DNA of 64,000 nucleotides from contig CAMQGK010000567.1 in NCBI GenBank assembly GCA_947000775.1, positions 8,239,001 through 8,303,000 on the forward strand. Reading direction: 5' to 3'. This document shows positions 13,491 to 24,850 of this stretch, piece after piece. Origin of the DNA: Pterois miles. Lineage: Eukaryota > Chordata > Actinopteri > Perciformes > Scorpaenidae. Below the pieces are notes generated by a model. That model saw nothing but the letters and a program-made list of their open reading frames with translations. It had not been told where the DNA came from and ran no database searches. Position 1 is the first letter of the stretch. Each line of letters begins with the position of its first letter. The translations under genes were made by a program, and so were the position numbers.

Positions 13491-14076
13491 CTTCAGTGGC
13501 ATGGAGGTAAATAGATCAACTTTGAACTGAAAGGAGAATTTCACCTGAAGAAAATGAAGCTAATTGTTGACGGCACCGTATATTTATTCCCAAATGGTGT
13601 TGCATAACTTTGCTGACTCAATTCTTCACTCTGTTATGCAATTCTTTTCCATATTTCCCCCACATACATACATTACGAAACTAAACTGTTTTACTTTTAT
13701 CTGAGGGTGACCAGAAAGCGATGACATTCATGGGACGCTGAACCTACAGCGTGATACTTCAAGCTCAAAGAAGATTATAAAACAAGCATAGCCTATAAAG
13801 GGTCAGTTCCCTTTATGCATCCTCTTTGGTGAAATGACCCTCGTAAGAGGCTAATAATGACTGGTGAGAAGGAAGCAGCAGAATGAACGGACCGATTCAG
13901 CAGTTTGAGTGTATGAGCCAACATCAGCCACTGGAAGCATGACTCAAAAACGGTGGCACCCGTTCGATGCTGAGGTGCAACAATAACCATAGACAAACGG
14001 CAATGAAAGCAGCAGTTTTCCCTTTTTCACGGTCGGAACATAACGCCAAGAAAACAGACGTTTCAATTATATCTAT

Positions 14077-14772
14077 TAGGACTGTCAAAGTTAACGCGAT
14101 AACATTCATTCATTCATTCATCGTCAACCGCTTATCCCGTTGGGGGTGGCGGGGGGCGGGAGCCGATCCCAGCTGGCATTGGGTGAAGGCGGGGTTCACC
14201 CTGGACAGGTCACCAGTCCATCGCAGGGCACATAGAGACAGACAACATAGAGACAGACAACCATTCACGCTCACATTCACACCTAGGTGCAATTTAGAGT
14301 AATCAATTAACCTAAATTGCATGTTTGTTTGTATGGACTGTGGGAGGAAGCCGGAGTACCCGGAGAAAACCCACACTTACACGGGGAGAACATGCAAACT
14401 CCACACAGAACAGTCCCAAGCCAGAATCGAACCTGCGACCCTCTTGCTGTGAGGCGACAGCGCTAACCACTGCACCACCGTGCAGCCCACGCGATAACAT
14501 ATTAAAGCAAATTAGTTTTTACGCCAGTACAGTGAAGATACCGGCATCATGAAAGAGGCTAAACAACGCTGCAAGGTTGCACTAAATTTTTGCGAGGAAA
14601 ACCTGTCATGGCCATTTTCAGAGGGGTCTCTTGACCTCTGACCTCAAGATAAGTGAACGAAAATGGGTTCTATGAGTCTCACGGGTCTCCCCTTCACAGA
14701 CATGCCCATTTTATGATAATCATATGCAGTTTGGGGCAAGTCAACACACTGACAGCTGTTGTTGACAGTTGG
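14077..14772. mobile_element. inverted-repeat transposon family A, copy 1, split by a SINE
   Basis: It starts TAGGACTGTCAAAGTTAACG and continues after the SINE with GCCATTTTCAGAGG, CTCTTGACCTCTGACCTCAAG and ATGCAGTTTGGGGCAAGTCA. The same blocks occur at 21099-21891 and 58441-59213. The right inverted repeat is not found, so the end is approximate. Confidence 0.7.
14106..14488 (-). mobile_element. tRNA-derived SINE, copy 2, with 12-bp target-site duplication
   Basis: This is a full-length copy on the minus strand. The head GGTGCAGTGGTTAGCGCTG and the box-B-like GGTTCGATTC resemble a tRNA promoter, and the tail is an ATGA repeat. It is bounded by the identical 12-mer ACGCGATAACAT at 14094-14105 and 14489-14500. 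It has landed inside an older inverted-repeat transposon (14077 to about 14772). Confidence 0.88.
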
Positions 14773-16660
14773 GCTAAGTTATTAACAGACATTTGGATAA
14801 AACAAAAGCCACGGGAAAATCAAGTGTTATGTGCGTATGTGTGTGTTGTTGTTTGCTTGGGCTGACCACTATACTGTTCAAATAACGTGTCAAAAGCACA
14901 GAGAGGGCTGAGCTGTGGTGAAACAACCTCAAGCTCTAAGACCCGACGAGACATCCAGCGATCAAAAAGAGAGTGGTGTCTGCTCTTACAGTTCGACTGA
15001 AAGAAAATACAAATATGCAGACGTTTGGTACTGTACCCCAAGCAACTGATAAACAAAATGACCACACAACTAAAATAACTGTGTTGCAGCTACAGTATAT
15101 TATTTTAAAACATTGTCCTGTGATTATTCTTGGTTGTATCCGTTTTCTCCCCATGTGCACGGCCTGCTTTTGCTTGTTTGCCTGATTTCCTAGAGTGTCT
15201 TTTGATGACTCAGAGTTTTATGTGTAGGTGGAAGGACTGATATTGATAGTGAGTGTGAACAAGGAAGTGAGGTTTTCCATTTGAGAAAAAGTGAAAGTTA
15301 TGTCCCCTGTCAGCGAGACTCTGAAAAATACTCCACCAACAAAAAATACAAACGCAACATGCTGCCTTTTAACTATGATGGAACCATGATGTACCTCGGC
15401 TCTATTTCTTCAGATGTTTCTCTGTCTTTTTCGAATTAGATCTACCGCATATTGTGGAAGACTCCGAAAAGACAACATCACATCCTTTGGGTGAATCTGC
15501 GACTGCTGAGTCAAAGAGATCTGTGAAAGCCCAGCTAAGCAAAATGGATTTCTCATCTCTCTCTATAAAAGTCTAGGTTGGCATCACTTTGCTCCACTTT
15601 CCAAAAATAAGGTACTAAATAACCCATTGGGACAGTTTCACTGGCATAGTCTGAAGCTACAGTCCCCAGCCACGTGGATTCTTTCGTAAGCACCTTTCTG
15701 AAAGTATTCTGAGCAAAAACTGGACTTAAAGCAGAGCCCCTCTACTCTGTTTTTGGACAATAAATCTCTCAAAAAGCTTTTATGACAATGGAGATTGATC
15801 ACATTAAAGGTCAGTCAGAATCACTGTTGAGGATTCGTCCTTGTTATATTTTCTGAAGGTTTTAGAAACCCGTTTTTAGCTGATTAGTTTGGCACAACGA
15901 TGCAACAGAAAGGCAATCGTAATGTATGATGGAAAAAGCATTCTACATTGTTAGATATTTTATAGGTCTTGTCTCCTGGTGAGCTCCACTAATTTGGATC
16001 ACATACATTTATTCGGGGTTATGTTATAAGTTTGGGTTTAAAATTGGGCCCCCTTGAGTATTGTGCGTAATTTGTTGACCTTATTATAGATGTGTCGATT
16101 TTAAATTAATAGTTTACTCGTATATGACAAAGATTTGTCTATATCTGTGACATGTTAGTGTTTTACAGAACCCAAAAATCGGTGGATGGTTTGTCCTTCA
16201 CCTTGCGCTTTCAGGGACTACTCGATCAAATGGTAAGATCAACTACACTTCCCTAACAGAGAACTCTGATCCTGCAGTCCAGAACTCAACTTTATTCTTT
16301 TCCAAGGTAACATCAGATTTTTGGGCATACTTTTCCTCCTGTGTCCGTTTCATCCTCTCTTGGACAGCATGTTTGTATGATGTGAGGCGTTCCACTTTTC
16401 CTTTTGGGAGAATAGATACCTTAAAATGAAAACTTCCCGTCCTACCTCTTTTCCTGATCGCATTGCCCACATCTAAGTGGTTGCAATATTATTCTGCTAC
16501 TGTAAATCTACAAAGCCCCGGGGCTGCCCTGCTCTTGCCTGGCCTCCATGAAGATGATAACTCCTTGGATCATGATACGTTTCAACCGTATCATCAGACT
16601 CTCACCAATTACACAGCCCTCCTAGTATATTCTTGCTTCAAAAACCCCATGATTGCCTCC
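14773..16660. other. grap intron 3, no gene recognised
   Basis: Mostly unique-looking intronic sequence. An open stretch on the minus strand (16243-16470; ERLTSYKHAVQERMKR) is lysine-rich and might be a fossil of a mobile-element protein. It has no recognised domain or splice sites, and I leave it unassigned. Confidence 0.4.
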
Positions 16661-16830
16661 ACCTTGTCAGGGGGGGGAAAGGCTTGGAAAACCAAGGGCC
16701 GCAAACACAGGCCAGGAAACCCCCCCCAACCGGGAAAAACCCGGAATTAAAAAAAAAAAAACCCCCCCTAACTCGGGGGGGGGGGAGGAGAAGGAACCAC
16801 CCCCCCCCCCCCCCAAAAAAATTTGTACAC
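16660..16830. repeat. homopolymer-rich segment of doubtful quality
   Basis: Runs of G, C and A of 6 to 16 bases alternate: GGGGGGG, CCCCCCCC, about 13 A, CCCCCCC, about 12 G, about 16 C and 7 A. Such alternation is rare in real vertebrate DNA and typical of poor long-read consensus. Confidence 0.6.
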
Positions 16831-17489
16831 TGAATATATTTAAGCCTATAAATAAATATATAAATAATTAAGATTAATTAATAATTAGAGATTAATTTAA
16901 TTCGGTCACTTCTCGCCACGATTAAAACCACGTGATCATCTTGAAATGTCTCTGGTGATTGAACTCCAGGAATAAGTGTCTCTAAGACGGCTCTTTACAG
17001 CTTCTGGGAAAATGATCCACCTCTTTGGCTGAATAAAGATTTTGAGACCTGTTAATTACCTGATTATTAATTCAATTCAAGGTTCTCCATAGAACACATG
17101 TAACACAATATAAATTGACAAAATGGGTTTTGAATCAAAATATGACTCAATGACTAAAAAGAGAACTATTTCGTCTGGGGGTCATTGTAAGTGGGAAAGG
17201 AAGGAAACTCTCTATTTGGGGGGGGGTATCTGAACTTTATTGCATCATCACCTTGACCTCAGTATTTTTTAAATCCTGGCTATGGCCTGGCCACCATAAT
17301 AGGATTAGATTGATAAAAAATGCTGCTATGTTCAATAACCCATTAACTAACTTTCTGGTGCTTAATTACATCTTTTTCTAGTTGGAAATGAAACCTGAGA
17401 AATGCAACTCAAATTAACACAAAACAGGCAACAGAGGCGACTTGTTTATGACAAACTTTTAATAATAGTATTATTTATCGCTGTGGGGC

Positions 17490-18540
17490 GTCCTTTCGGG
17501 GGGGGGGTGGGGGGTGTGGCGGGTGGGGCGCCCTCCGCCGTGGGTTGGGGGGTGTGGTCGGGCCCGTGGTTTTCTGGTCCCCCCTGGTCCCGGCCCTGGT
17601 CGGGGCCCCCGTCGGCCGTGCTTTTCTGTTCTCTCCCGGCTCGTGGGGCGGCCGCGCCGCCTCTTGCCTCCCACCCCTCCTGTGGGGGTGCGTGGGTGGG
17701 GGGGCGGCGGTGGGGTGGGGGGGTTGGTGTTGGTTGTGCCCCGCCCCCCCTGCTGGCCTCTCCTCTCTCCCTTGCTCCCGGGGGGGCTGGGTGGTGGGTC
17801 TCTGGGGGGGGGGGTTCCTCCATGTTGGGCCCCCCCTGCCTCCCTGCCCTCCCCTGCCCCGGGGGGGGTGTGTGGGGCGGGGGTGGGTTTTTTGGTGGTG
17901 GTGGGGCCGGGGGGTTGGGGTGTGGTTTGGGGTTCGGGTTGGCTGGTGGGTGGGGGGGGTGGGGCCGGGTGGGGGTCCTGCGGGGTCCCCGGTGCTGCGG
18001 CCCCGTGGTCGGGGTGGGGTGGTGCCTTGTGGGGTGGTGGGGTGGTGTGTGTGGTTGAGTGTGGGGGGGTGGGAGTGGGTGTGGGCGTGGGCTCGTGCGC
18101 TCCGGGGGTGGGGTGGTAGGGGGGGCCGTCCTTCCTGCCGCTGTGCCTCCTCTCGCTCCTTGTTCCTGTTGCTTCTGGGCCTGGTCCTGGCGGGGGCCGG
18201 TGGGGGTGCTGGCTTCCCTTGTGTGGGCGGGTCCCGTTCGGTTCCCGGGTTGGGGGGCCCCGGGGGGGGGGGTGGGTGGGGGGGGGGGGTGGGGGTGGTG
18301 GTGGGGGTGGGTGGTGGGGTGGTTGGGGTGGGTGTTGGGTGGGGGGGGTTGCGCCCCGTGCCCTCGGGTGTCCGGGCCCCCGGGGGGGGGGTTGCCGTCC
18401 CCCCGGCCTGGGTTGGCGTGTTTTGGGGTGGCTCTTCGGGGGCCGGTGCTCCCGCTCGTGGGGCGGGGGGCGGCTCCGGGGGCTGGCTTTCCCGCTTGCC
18501 CCCGTTTGGGGGTGCCCGCCCCGGGGGGGACTGCGGGACC
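17490..18540. repeat. 1-kb G-rich, strand-skewed low-complexity block
   Basis: The plus strand is made of G-runs (often 4-10) mixed with short C-runs and T. A is very scarce, and both edges drop abruptly to ordinary AT-rich sequence. Long open frames exist on both strands only because stop codons need A and T. The block has many potential G-quadruplex motifs. It may be a true GC-rich satellite or an assembly artefact. Confidence 0.7.
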
Positions 18541-18987
18541 CAACAAAATGTGATATCCTCACACTACACAAACCAGGCCCTCTCCTTGTTCCCTCACTTG
18601 CGTCCTCTGGCAGCCTACTCTCTATCAGAACTTAAACTATTTCTCATGTTAAATATTTTCTTTTTTACGATCCTTTGTTTTTTTTGTGATGCATTGTTCC
18701 TACGAATGTCACAGCAACAATTTCCACTCATACATAACACTGCCTGCCTGTCCGTACTCTCCCAGTCCGTCTAGTCTCGTCTCGTCTATCGTCTGTTTCC
18801 CCTCAGTTCACTGCGGGGGAGCAATGCCCTCTTTGGGAAAGGGTAAGAAAATGTAATAAAGAATGCATACAGTCTTAGTTTCCAGAGGGGGAGGGTGAGG
18901 GTCACACACGCAAAAAAAATTAAGACATCTTACTGCAAGAAAAAAATATGCAACAATCTCAAAAAAGGGGGACACCCCCCACAGGGG

Positions 18988-18999
18988 GGTAAAAAAAAG

Positions 19000-19042
<43 letters not shown>
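18988..19042. repeat. poly-A tract
   Basis: About 40 A residues after AAAAAAGAAAA, next to short G and C runs (18966-18990). It belongs to the same doubtful-quality neighbourhood as the G-rich block. Confidence 0.8.
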
Positions 19043-19044
<2 letters not shown>

Positions 19045-19077
19045 AATTTCCATCTGTACAGGAAACAACTCCCTTTG

Positions 19078-19890
19078 GTTGGAAGAGGGTTGGAAGTTGG
19101 AAAAAGATTAACTTGGTTAGGTTTAGGCAACAAAACTACTTAGTTAGGTTTAGGAAAAAGATTATCTTGGTTAGGTTTAGGCAACAAAACTACTTAGTTT
19201 TAGGAAAAAGATTAACTTGGTTAGGTTTAGGCAGCAAAACTACTTAGTTAAGTTTAGGAAAAAGATTAGCTTGGTCAGGTTTAGGCAACAAAACTACTTA
19301 GTTAGGTTTAGGAAAAAGATTAACTTGGTTAGGTTTAGGCAACAAAACTACTTAGTTAGGTTTAGGAAAAAGATTAGCTTGGTTAGGTTTAGGCAACAAA
19401 ACTACTTAGTTAGGTTTAGGAAAAAGATTAGCTTGGTTAGGTTTAGGCAACAAAACTACTTAGTTTTAGGAAAAAGATTAACTTGGTTAGGTTTAGGCAG
19501 CAAAACTACTTAGTTAAGTTTAGGAAAAAGATTAGCTTGGTCAGGTTTAGGCAACAAAACTACTTAGTTAAGTTTAGGAAAAAGATTAACTTGGTTAGGT
19601 TTAGGCAACAAAACTACTTAGTTAGGTTTAGGAAAAAGATTAGCTTGGTTAGGTTTAGGCAACAAAGCTACTTAGTTAGGTTTAGGAAAAAGATTAGCTT
19701 GGTTAGGTTTAGGCAACAAAACTACTTAGTTAGGTTTAGGAAAAAGATTAGCTTGGTTAGGTTTAGGCAACAAAACTACTTAGTTAGGTTTAGGAAAAGA
19801 TTAACTTGGTTAGGTTTAGGCAACAAAACTACTGAGTTAGGGTTAGGAAAAGATGAACTTTGTTAGGTTTTGGCAACAAAACTACTTAGA
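19078..19890 (+). repeat. 54-bp minisatellite with a higher-order period of 266 bp
   Basis: About 15 head-to-tail copies of a 54-base unit. One phase is GTTAGGTTTAGGCAACAAAA, then CTACTTAGTTAGGTTTAGGA, then AAAAGATTA[GA]CTTG. Because 54 is a multiple of three, one frame stays open and reads (LVRFRQQNYLVRFRKKIS)n, but there is no sign of a gene. A 4-base deletion variant (TAGTTTTAGG) recurs at 19195 and 19461, together with the same following variants. This shows that a five-unit block was itself duplicated. Confidence 0.9.
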
Positions 19891-21098
19891 TTTAGGTGTT
19901 TATTTCACAACAATGACCCGATAGTTGTACATAATCAACCTTATTTATTGCACAGCTACTTACTTAAGAAAATAATAATTTGACACAAAAACAGTCCACC
20001 AGAACTGCAAGATGTTTATTTCATTGAAAACACCACAAATTTATATTTGAACACCTCATTCACAGTGTTGCATGATCTCTAACCACCAGCAGGTTTTCAG
20101 TAAATTAAGGATCAAAGTCTCTTTTTGGCTCCCTTCATTTGTGGCTGTGAAAGTGGATCTGATTTTTAAAGACTGACGTCACAGCTGGACCAAGCTGAGC
20201 CGAGCTGAGCCGAGCTGAGGTATCCACAGTTACTGCTGTCAGGACGTCTCCTCTGACAGGGGAGCTGTCAGCACACAGCGACCCACACACACACTCACAC
20301 CTGACCCATTTTTCGAGCTGCTACACCATCCAACAACAACAGCCAGCAATGCATCAACAAACAGCCAAAAATATAAAAACAAGTAGCATCAAAATCCTCT
20401 CTGTCCCCTCTCGGCAAACACAACACCTCCCTTCCTTCTTTTTCCCTTTCGATTCCCTTAATGCAGGCAACTTCCTTAATGCTTCCAAAGGCCTGTTAAA
20501 TCCACTGGGAGAGAGACATCTTACCAAAAACAAGCCGCAAATCCAACTCTTGACTCCAGTTCATCTCTGAGGCCAGAGAAGAGCCAACCCTTAGCTCCAG
20601 GTCTGACCTCAAGTGCCAAAATTCATACTCCAGATCCCCCCCACACACATCCAATATCCTCATAGCCCTCTGGAGCACAGCACCAAGCCTCAGCTGCATC
20701 CCTGACCCCCCCCCCCGACACAACAACCAATCGGCCCCATCAGCAGCTCCAGATGCCACGGTGTGCCAGACAGGATTAGCTCACATCAGGCCAGAGGGGT
20801 TGCAGATCCTCTTACCCTCCTCCCCACACCTTATCCTCTAAACCCCCCTCCTCTGATCCCCGGCCACCAACAAAAAGTCGACATGCACACACTGAAAAAT
20901 TTGATTAGTGATCAAACAAGGGACAACAGCGCTGCATGAGCAGGCATGTGTGCATTCGTATATGTTTGCATAAATCTGCTAATTGAATTAGATTGCCTTA
21001 GGAGAGATGGATTGAAACTTTAATGATCCCTGTGGAAAATCAGGGCTGTTGCAGTAATAAGAGGATGCATGGAGAATAGAAATAATATGTAAAAGTAT

Positions 21099-21662
21099 TA
21101 GGGCTATCCAAGTTAAGACGATAATGACACGATAAAAACATGATAATAACATAATGCAAATTTGTTTTAACGCCAGTGATTTCTTTAACACAATCAATCT
21201 TTCAAAGGTGGGAGCGGGCTTCGCTTTAAAGCTAGCATGAAGATACTGGAATCATAGGAAACTAGAAAACCTAAAGAATCCACTGGTACCAACCAGGTCA
21301 TACTAGCTTGTCACGAAGGAGGATAAATAACGCTCCAAACTTGTGCTAGTTTTTGGAGAGGAAAAACTGGAATGGCCATTTTCAAAGGGGTCCCTTGACC
21401 TCTGACCTCAAGATATGTGAATGAAAATGATTTCTACGGGTACCCACGAGTCTCCTCTTTACAGACACGATCACTTTATGATAATCACACAGTTTGGGGC
21501 AAGTCATAGTCAAGTCAACATACTGACACACTGACAGCTGTTGTTGCTTGTTAGGCTTCAGTTTGCCATGTTATGATTTGAGAATATTTTTGTACTAAGT
21601 GCAGTACCTGTGAGGGTTTCTGCACAATATCTGTCATTGTTTTGTGTTAATTGATTTCCAAT

Positions 21663-21752
<90 letters not shown>

Positions 21753-21891
21753 ATAAAGCAGCATATTTGCCCACTTCCATGTTGGAAAGAGTATTAAATA
21801 CTTGAAAAATCTCCCATTCAAGTACATTTTGAACAGATAAAAAAATGTGTGATTACTTTGCGTTAAATATTTTGATTGTTTGACGGCCCTA
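21099..21891. mobile_element. inverted-repeat transposon family A, copy 2
   Basis: It begins TAGGGCTATCCAAGTTAAG and ends TTGATTGTTTGACGGCCCTA, whose reverse complement, TAGGGCCGTCAAACAATCAA, gives the terminal repeat. It shares CCCTTGACCTCTGACCTCAAG with copies 1 and 3. It contains the compound TA/GT microsatellite. Confidence 0.75.
21669..21751. repeat. compound (TA)n(TG)n microsatellite
   Basis: About 19 TA units followed directly by about 22 TG units, inside transposon family A copy 2. The alternating purine-pyrimidine tract is Z-DNA-prone. Confidence 0.97.
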
Positions 21892-22029
21892 AAAAGAATA
21901 CATAGATCAAACTGGTGTACAGCAATTAACCTAAGAATTTCAACTCCCAGACATATTAACAATTCAATTTACTGTTTGAATGTAAAAAAAGTTCAGAAGT
22001 GGACCGTTGAGCAATCCTTTATCTCCTAC

Positions 22030-22149
22030 CTGACAGACATGGAGAACTCTCCAGGGGCGCTCTCACTTTCCCGGACCAGAAACGCCCCACACTCCCTGTG
22101 TCTGAGTCGACTTTCTGCCACACCGCGAGATATACGACCGGCAAACCAG
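22030..22149 (-). CDS. grap: grap exon 3 (first half of SH2 domain)
   Basis: This exon encodes residues 59-98 plus two bases of codon 99. It opens WFAGRISR, the W-[FY]-x-G-x-I-x-R start of the GRB2/GRAP SH2, and contains CGAFLVRESESAPGEFSMSV. That stretch is the FLVRES motif, whose arginine (residue 85) contacts phosphotyrosine in the family. The acceptor is CTTCCAG|C and the donor is GTCAG|GTAGGA. The SH2 domain recruits the protein to tyrosine-phosphorylated receptors and adaptors. Human GRAP has FLIRES at this place. Confidence 0.93.
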
Positions 22150-23191
22150 CTGGAAGCAAGGAAGAAAACAGGAAGCCAGTAAGAAAGAGGTCATTGATTT
22201 CATTGTTTTATGCATATGAATCATATTGTTCTGGGGTCTGTGCAGCTACAATACAATTTTTCACACATTAAATTATTTATTTGGGCATCTCATAACTTTA
22301 GATGTTTTCAGTGGAAATGAAACTTTAAAAGAAAAGCCACTCAGCAGTACAGATCAATGCTGACAGAGAAATAAAAGAGAGGTTGACGGGGGGAGGGGGA
22401 AGTAAAATTAGCACATTTGTGAAGTTATTTTTAAACACGTTGCTAAATATGCACACCGAATAACTCCCAAAATGCCACATTTTAGTTGTCAGCCGTGGAG
22501 CGTAAGTAATAGTGCCATTTTTCATTTCTTTTTCTTTTTTGTGCTCATTAGTCTTGCTTAGCAGAGCAGTTTGTTTGGATGCAAGGTTTGCATAAATGAC
22601 GCTCTGCCTTCGTGAGCTTGTGCTCTGCAGTCAGACTGATGGCTCAAATGAGGGGAGAGCACATCCAGCATGGCCGTCGCATTACGACACTCCGTTGGGT
22701 CGTAAGGTCAGAAATCAGGCTCCGTGAAGAAATGTGGAGGAGGAAAAACGCTCACAGACTGCACATCGCCTTAACGCTGTGCACAAGCTGGACCGTGCAT
22801 CAGTGTTTATTAATGCCGCTGCAATGGCTGGGTTGCCAGTTTAGTGTGTTTGTCACAGCAAAAAAAGTAGAGCCCAGCTGGTGTATGACCATCTGATGGA
22901 GATGGAGATGCAGCGTGTACCAGCAGCTTCACTGTAAACACACACACACACACACACGACTGTATCATGTGTGGTTACGTAAGGCAGGGAGTGTGTGTGT
23001 CCCTGGTGGTAGGCTGCCGTATGCCGGAGTGCAGATGTCCAAAGCAGAGCAGAAAATGCCCCGAGCACCACACACACTCACTGATGAGCTGTTTAGATAA
23101 ACCAGCGCTGGACGTGTAAAAAAATGTATTCATCTGCTTTACAGATGAGTTGAAGGTGTGTGTGTGTGTGTGTGTGTATGTGTCTACTTAC
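22150..23191 (-). other. grap: grap intron 2
   Basis: Short intron of about 1.04 kb between the SH3 and SH2 exons. It holds an AC run (22938-22958) and a GT run (23155-23179) close to the donor of exon 2. No other gene. Confidence 0.8.
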
Positions 23192-23289
23192 GCGTGTGGC
23201 CGCAGGTTGATGTAGTTTTTTGGCACGAAGCCTTTTCTGTTGTGGAGCTCAGCTGTGTACCAGTTAGGATCATCCTCCATGTTGGTGAT
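23192..23289 (-). CDS. grap: grap exon 2 (second half of N-terminal SH3)
   Basis: This exon encodes residues 27-58 plus two bases of codon 59. It reads ITNMEDDPNWYTAEL and then GFVPKNYI, the conserved core of a GRB2/GRAP SH3 domain: the MEDD-x-NWY ligand-groove tryptophan and the F-[VI]-PKNYI strand. The acceptor is CTCCTAG|ATC and the donor is CACGC|GTAAGT. The phase (2 extra bases, GC) joins to the C at the start of exon 3 to give alanine 59. A GT microsatellite lies about 12 bases beyond the donor. Confidence 0.92.
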
Positions 23290-24044
23290 CTAGGAGCAAA
23301 CACACACAGATGAAGTATTGCCCATAACGAAGTGACGCAGCCTATTACGATCGGGTGAAAGGCCACTTTCATTTTTATCTCGCTCGCTGTGTATCAATCC
23401 CCTCGCCAGACCCTCTCTTCTTCCTCTGTTATCCGGTACAGTGGCTTTCATCCATCTCCGCGCGAAGAAAGGCCGCCGACTCACTCAAATTCTGAAGTGC
23501 ACGCTTATTGGCAAGTTCAAAATGCCACATAAGGCCCTCCATGGCTGCACACATGAGGGGCAGCAAACAAATCCGAGCTGCATGAACCCGTGTTGCTGTA
23601 CACAGCAGAGCAGAAGTGTGTTCACTTTCAGTCAAACTGGGCCTGGTGATGTCACATGGCTTTTTCTGATGGACAGGTTTTAGACTGGGGTGACGAGGGC
23701 TGCCTTTAATTGTGAGAGACACGCCGTCACCTGCTCCGGTTTAACTGCTTTAATGTTTACCTGTTTTATCCTGTCTCTTTTCATTTGTCGTGTCACTGCT
23801 GTTTTCTGTTCTGTTATCATTTTTTTATTCAGTATTCTGATCCAGCTGTGACATTCGTTGTCATTTTTATATTTTAAGCTGTTGTTTTGTTTGCTCTGCT
23901 TGGTTTGCTGTGATTTATAAACCCCTTATTTTCTTTATCTCCCCTACAGAGCCGTGGCTCATCACTTTTTTTCAGCTCTTTTTACATCACAGTGCTGCTG
24001 TGTTTTATCAGTCAGACATTAAAACTGATAGCGCGCAGTGTGAC

Positions 24045-24535
24045 GTACAGTTAAGTCAAGTCAAATCAAGTCAAACTTTGTATAGCACGTTTAAAAACAA
24101 CCGCAGCTGACCCAAGTGCTGAACGTGGACATAGTAAAATGAATAAACAACAAAAAGAACATTGCAAAATGAATACTGTAACCATAATGTGAACATAACA
24201 GAAGTAAACGAGCATTAGCACAACATAAAATAAACTTAATCAAATGCCAGCGAGAAGAGGTGACACTTCAGCAGTGACTTAAATGTTTCTGTGGTCTGAG
24301 CAGTTTTAATGAGGAGGTAAACTGATCCAGAGACGAGGAGCAGCAACTGCAAAGGCTCGGTCGCCTCTGTTTCTGAGTCTAGATCTGGGGTCAAACTCAG
24401 TGTTCTGACCGGAGTATGAAGTAGCAATAGTTCAGAGAGATAGGATGGTGGCAGCCCATTTAAAACCTTAAAACCTTGTGAATTTCTCCACTGTGGGACT
24501 AATAAAGGAATATCTTATCTGATCTTATCTTAAAA
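24045..24535 (+). repeat. interspersed repeat with retroposon tail
   Basis: AAGTCAAGTCAAATCAAGTC, then TTTGTATAGCACGTTTAAAAAC, is a familiar teleost repeat start. It runs to GTGAATTTCTCCACTGTGGG and a TATCT/GATCT tail at 24500-24535. The two pieces may be separate insertions. Confidence 0.5.
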
Positions 24536-24639
24536 ACAAGCAATACAACCTTAAAATCGATCCAGAAAGGGAGGCCAGAACTGGTGATATGTGATCACCT
24601 TTTCTTTTTTTAACTTTAGTTTTTAACTTTCTCATTTTA

Positions 24640-24850
24640 CAGCCAAACAGTACACTAAAAGATGTTTCTGAAAACATCTGAGGAGAGAAATAGTCATTAC
24701 AGTAACTGATTCATATTTGATCAGCGCTCCTAGTGTGACCGTTTGATTGAAGTTTGTGAATGATTGACAGCTGATGATTTTTTTTTTTCAGATCACCTGT
24801 CAGGATATAGTGACTATAAACTTTTTTTCACATTTGCTCCATTTCTACCC
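24640..24850. mobile_element. TTAA-flanked transposon family B, partial copy
   Basis: CTCATTTTACAGCCAAACAG, then AGATGTTTCTGAAAACATCT, and the end GCTCCATTTCTACCCATGAC, match 34285-34885 and (reversed) 62584-63112. The left third is missing. Confidence 0.7.

Noticed and set aside
16243..16470. Lysine/arginine-rich ORF on the minus strand
   Set aside because: It might be a mobile-element fossil, but I recognise no domain. Its neighbourhood is of doubtful sequence quality.
17402..18774. Several long ORFs (200-409 codons) on both strands of the G-rich block
   Set aside because: The block lacks A, so stop codons are rare by composition alone. The translations are Gly/Pro/Arg strings with no domain and overlap on both strands.
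19217..19866. Open frames encoding an 18-residue repeat (LVRFRQQNY...)
   Set aside because: The frame stays open only because the minisatellite unit is 54 bases, a multiple of three. There is no start context, signal or conserved partner.
19078..19890. CRISPR-like array
   Set aside because: There are no unique spacers between repeats; the units are contiguous and near-identical. The host is a vertebrate.
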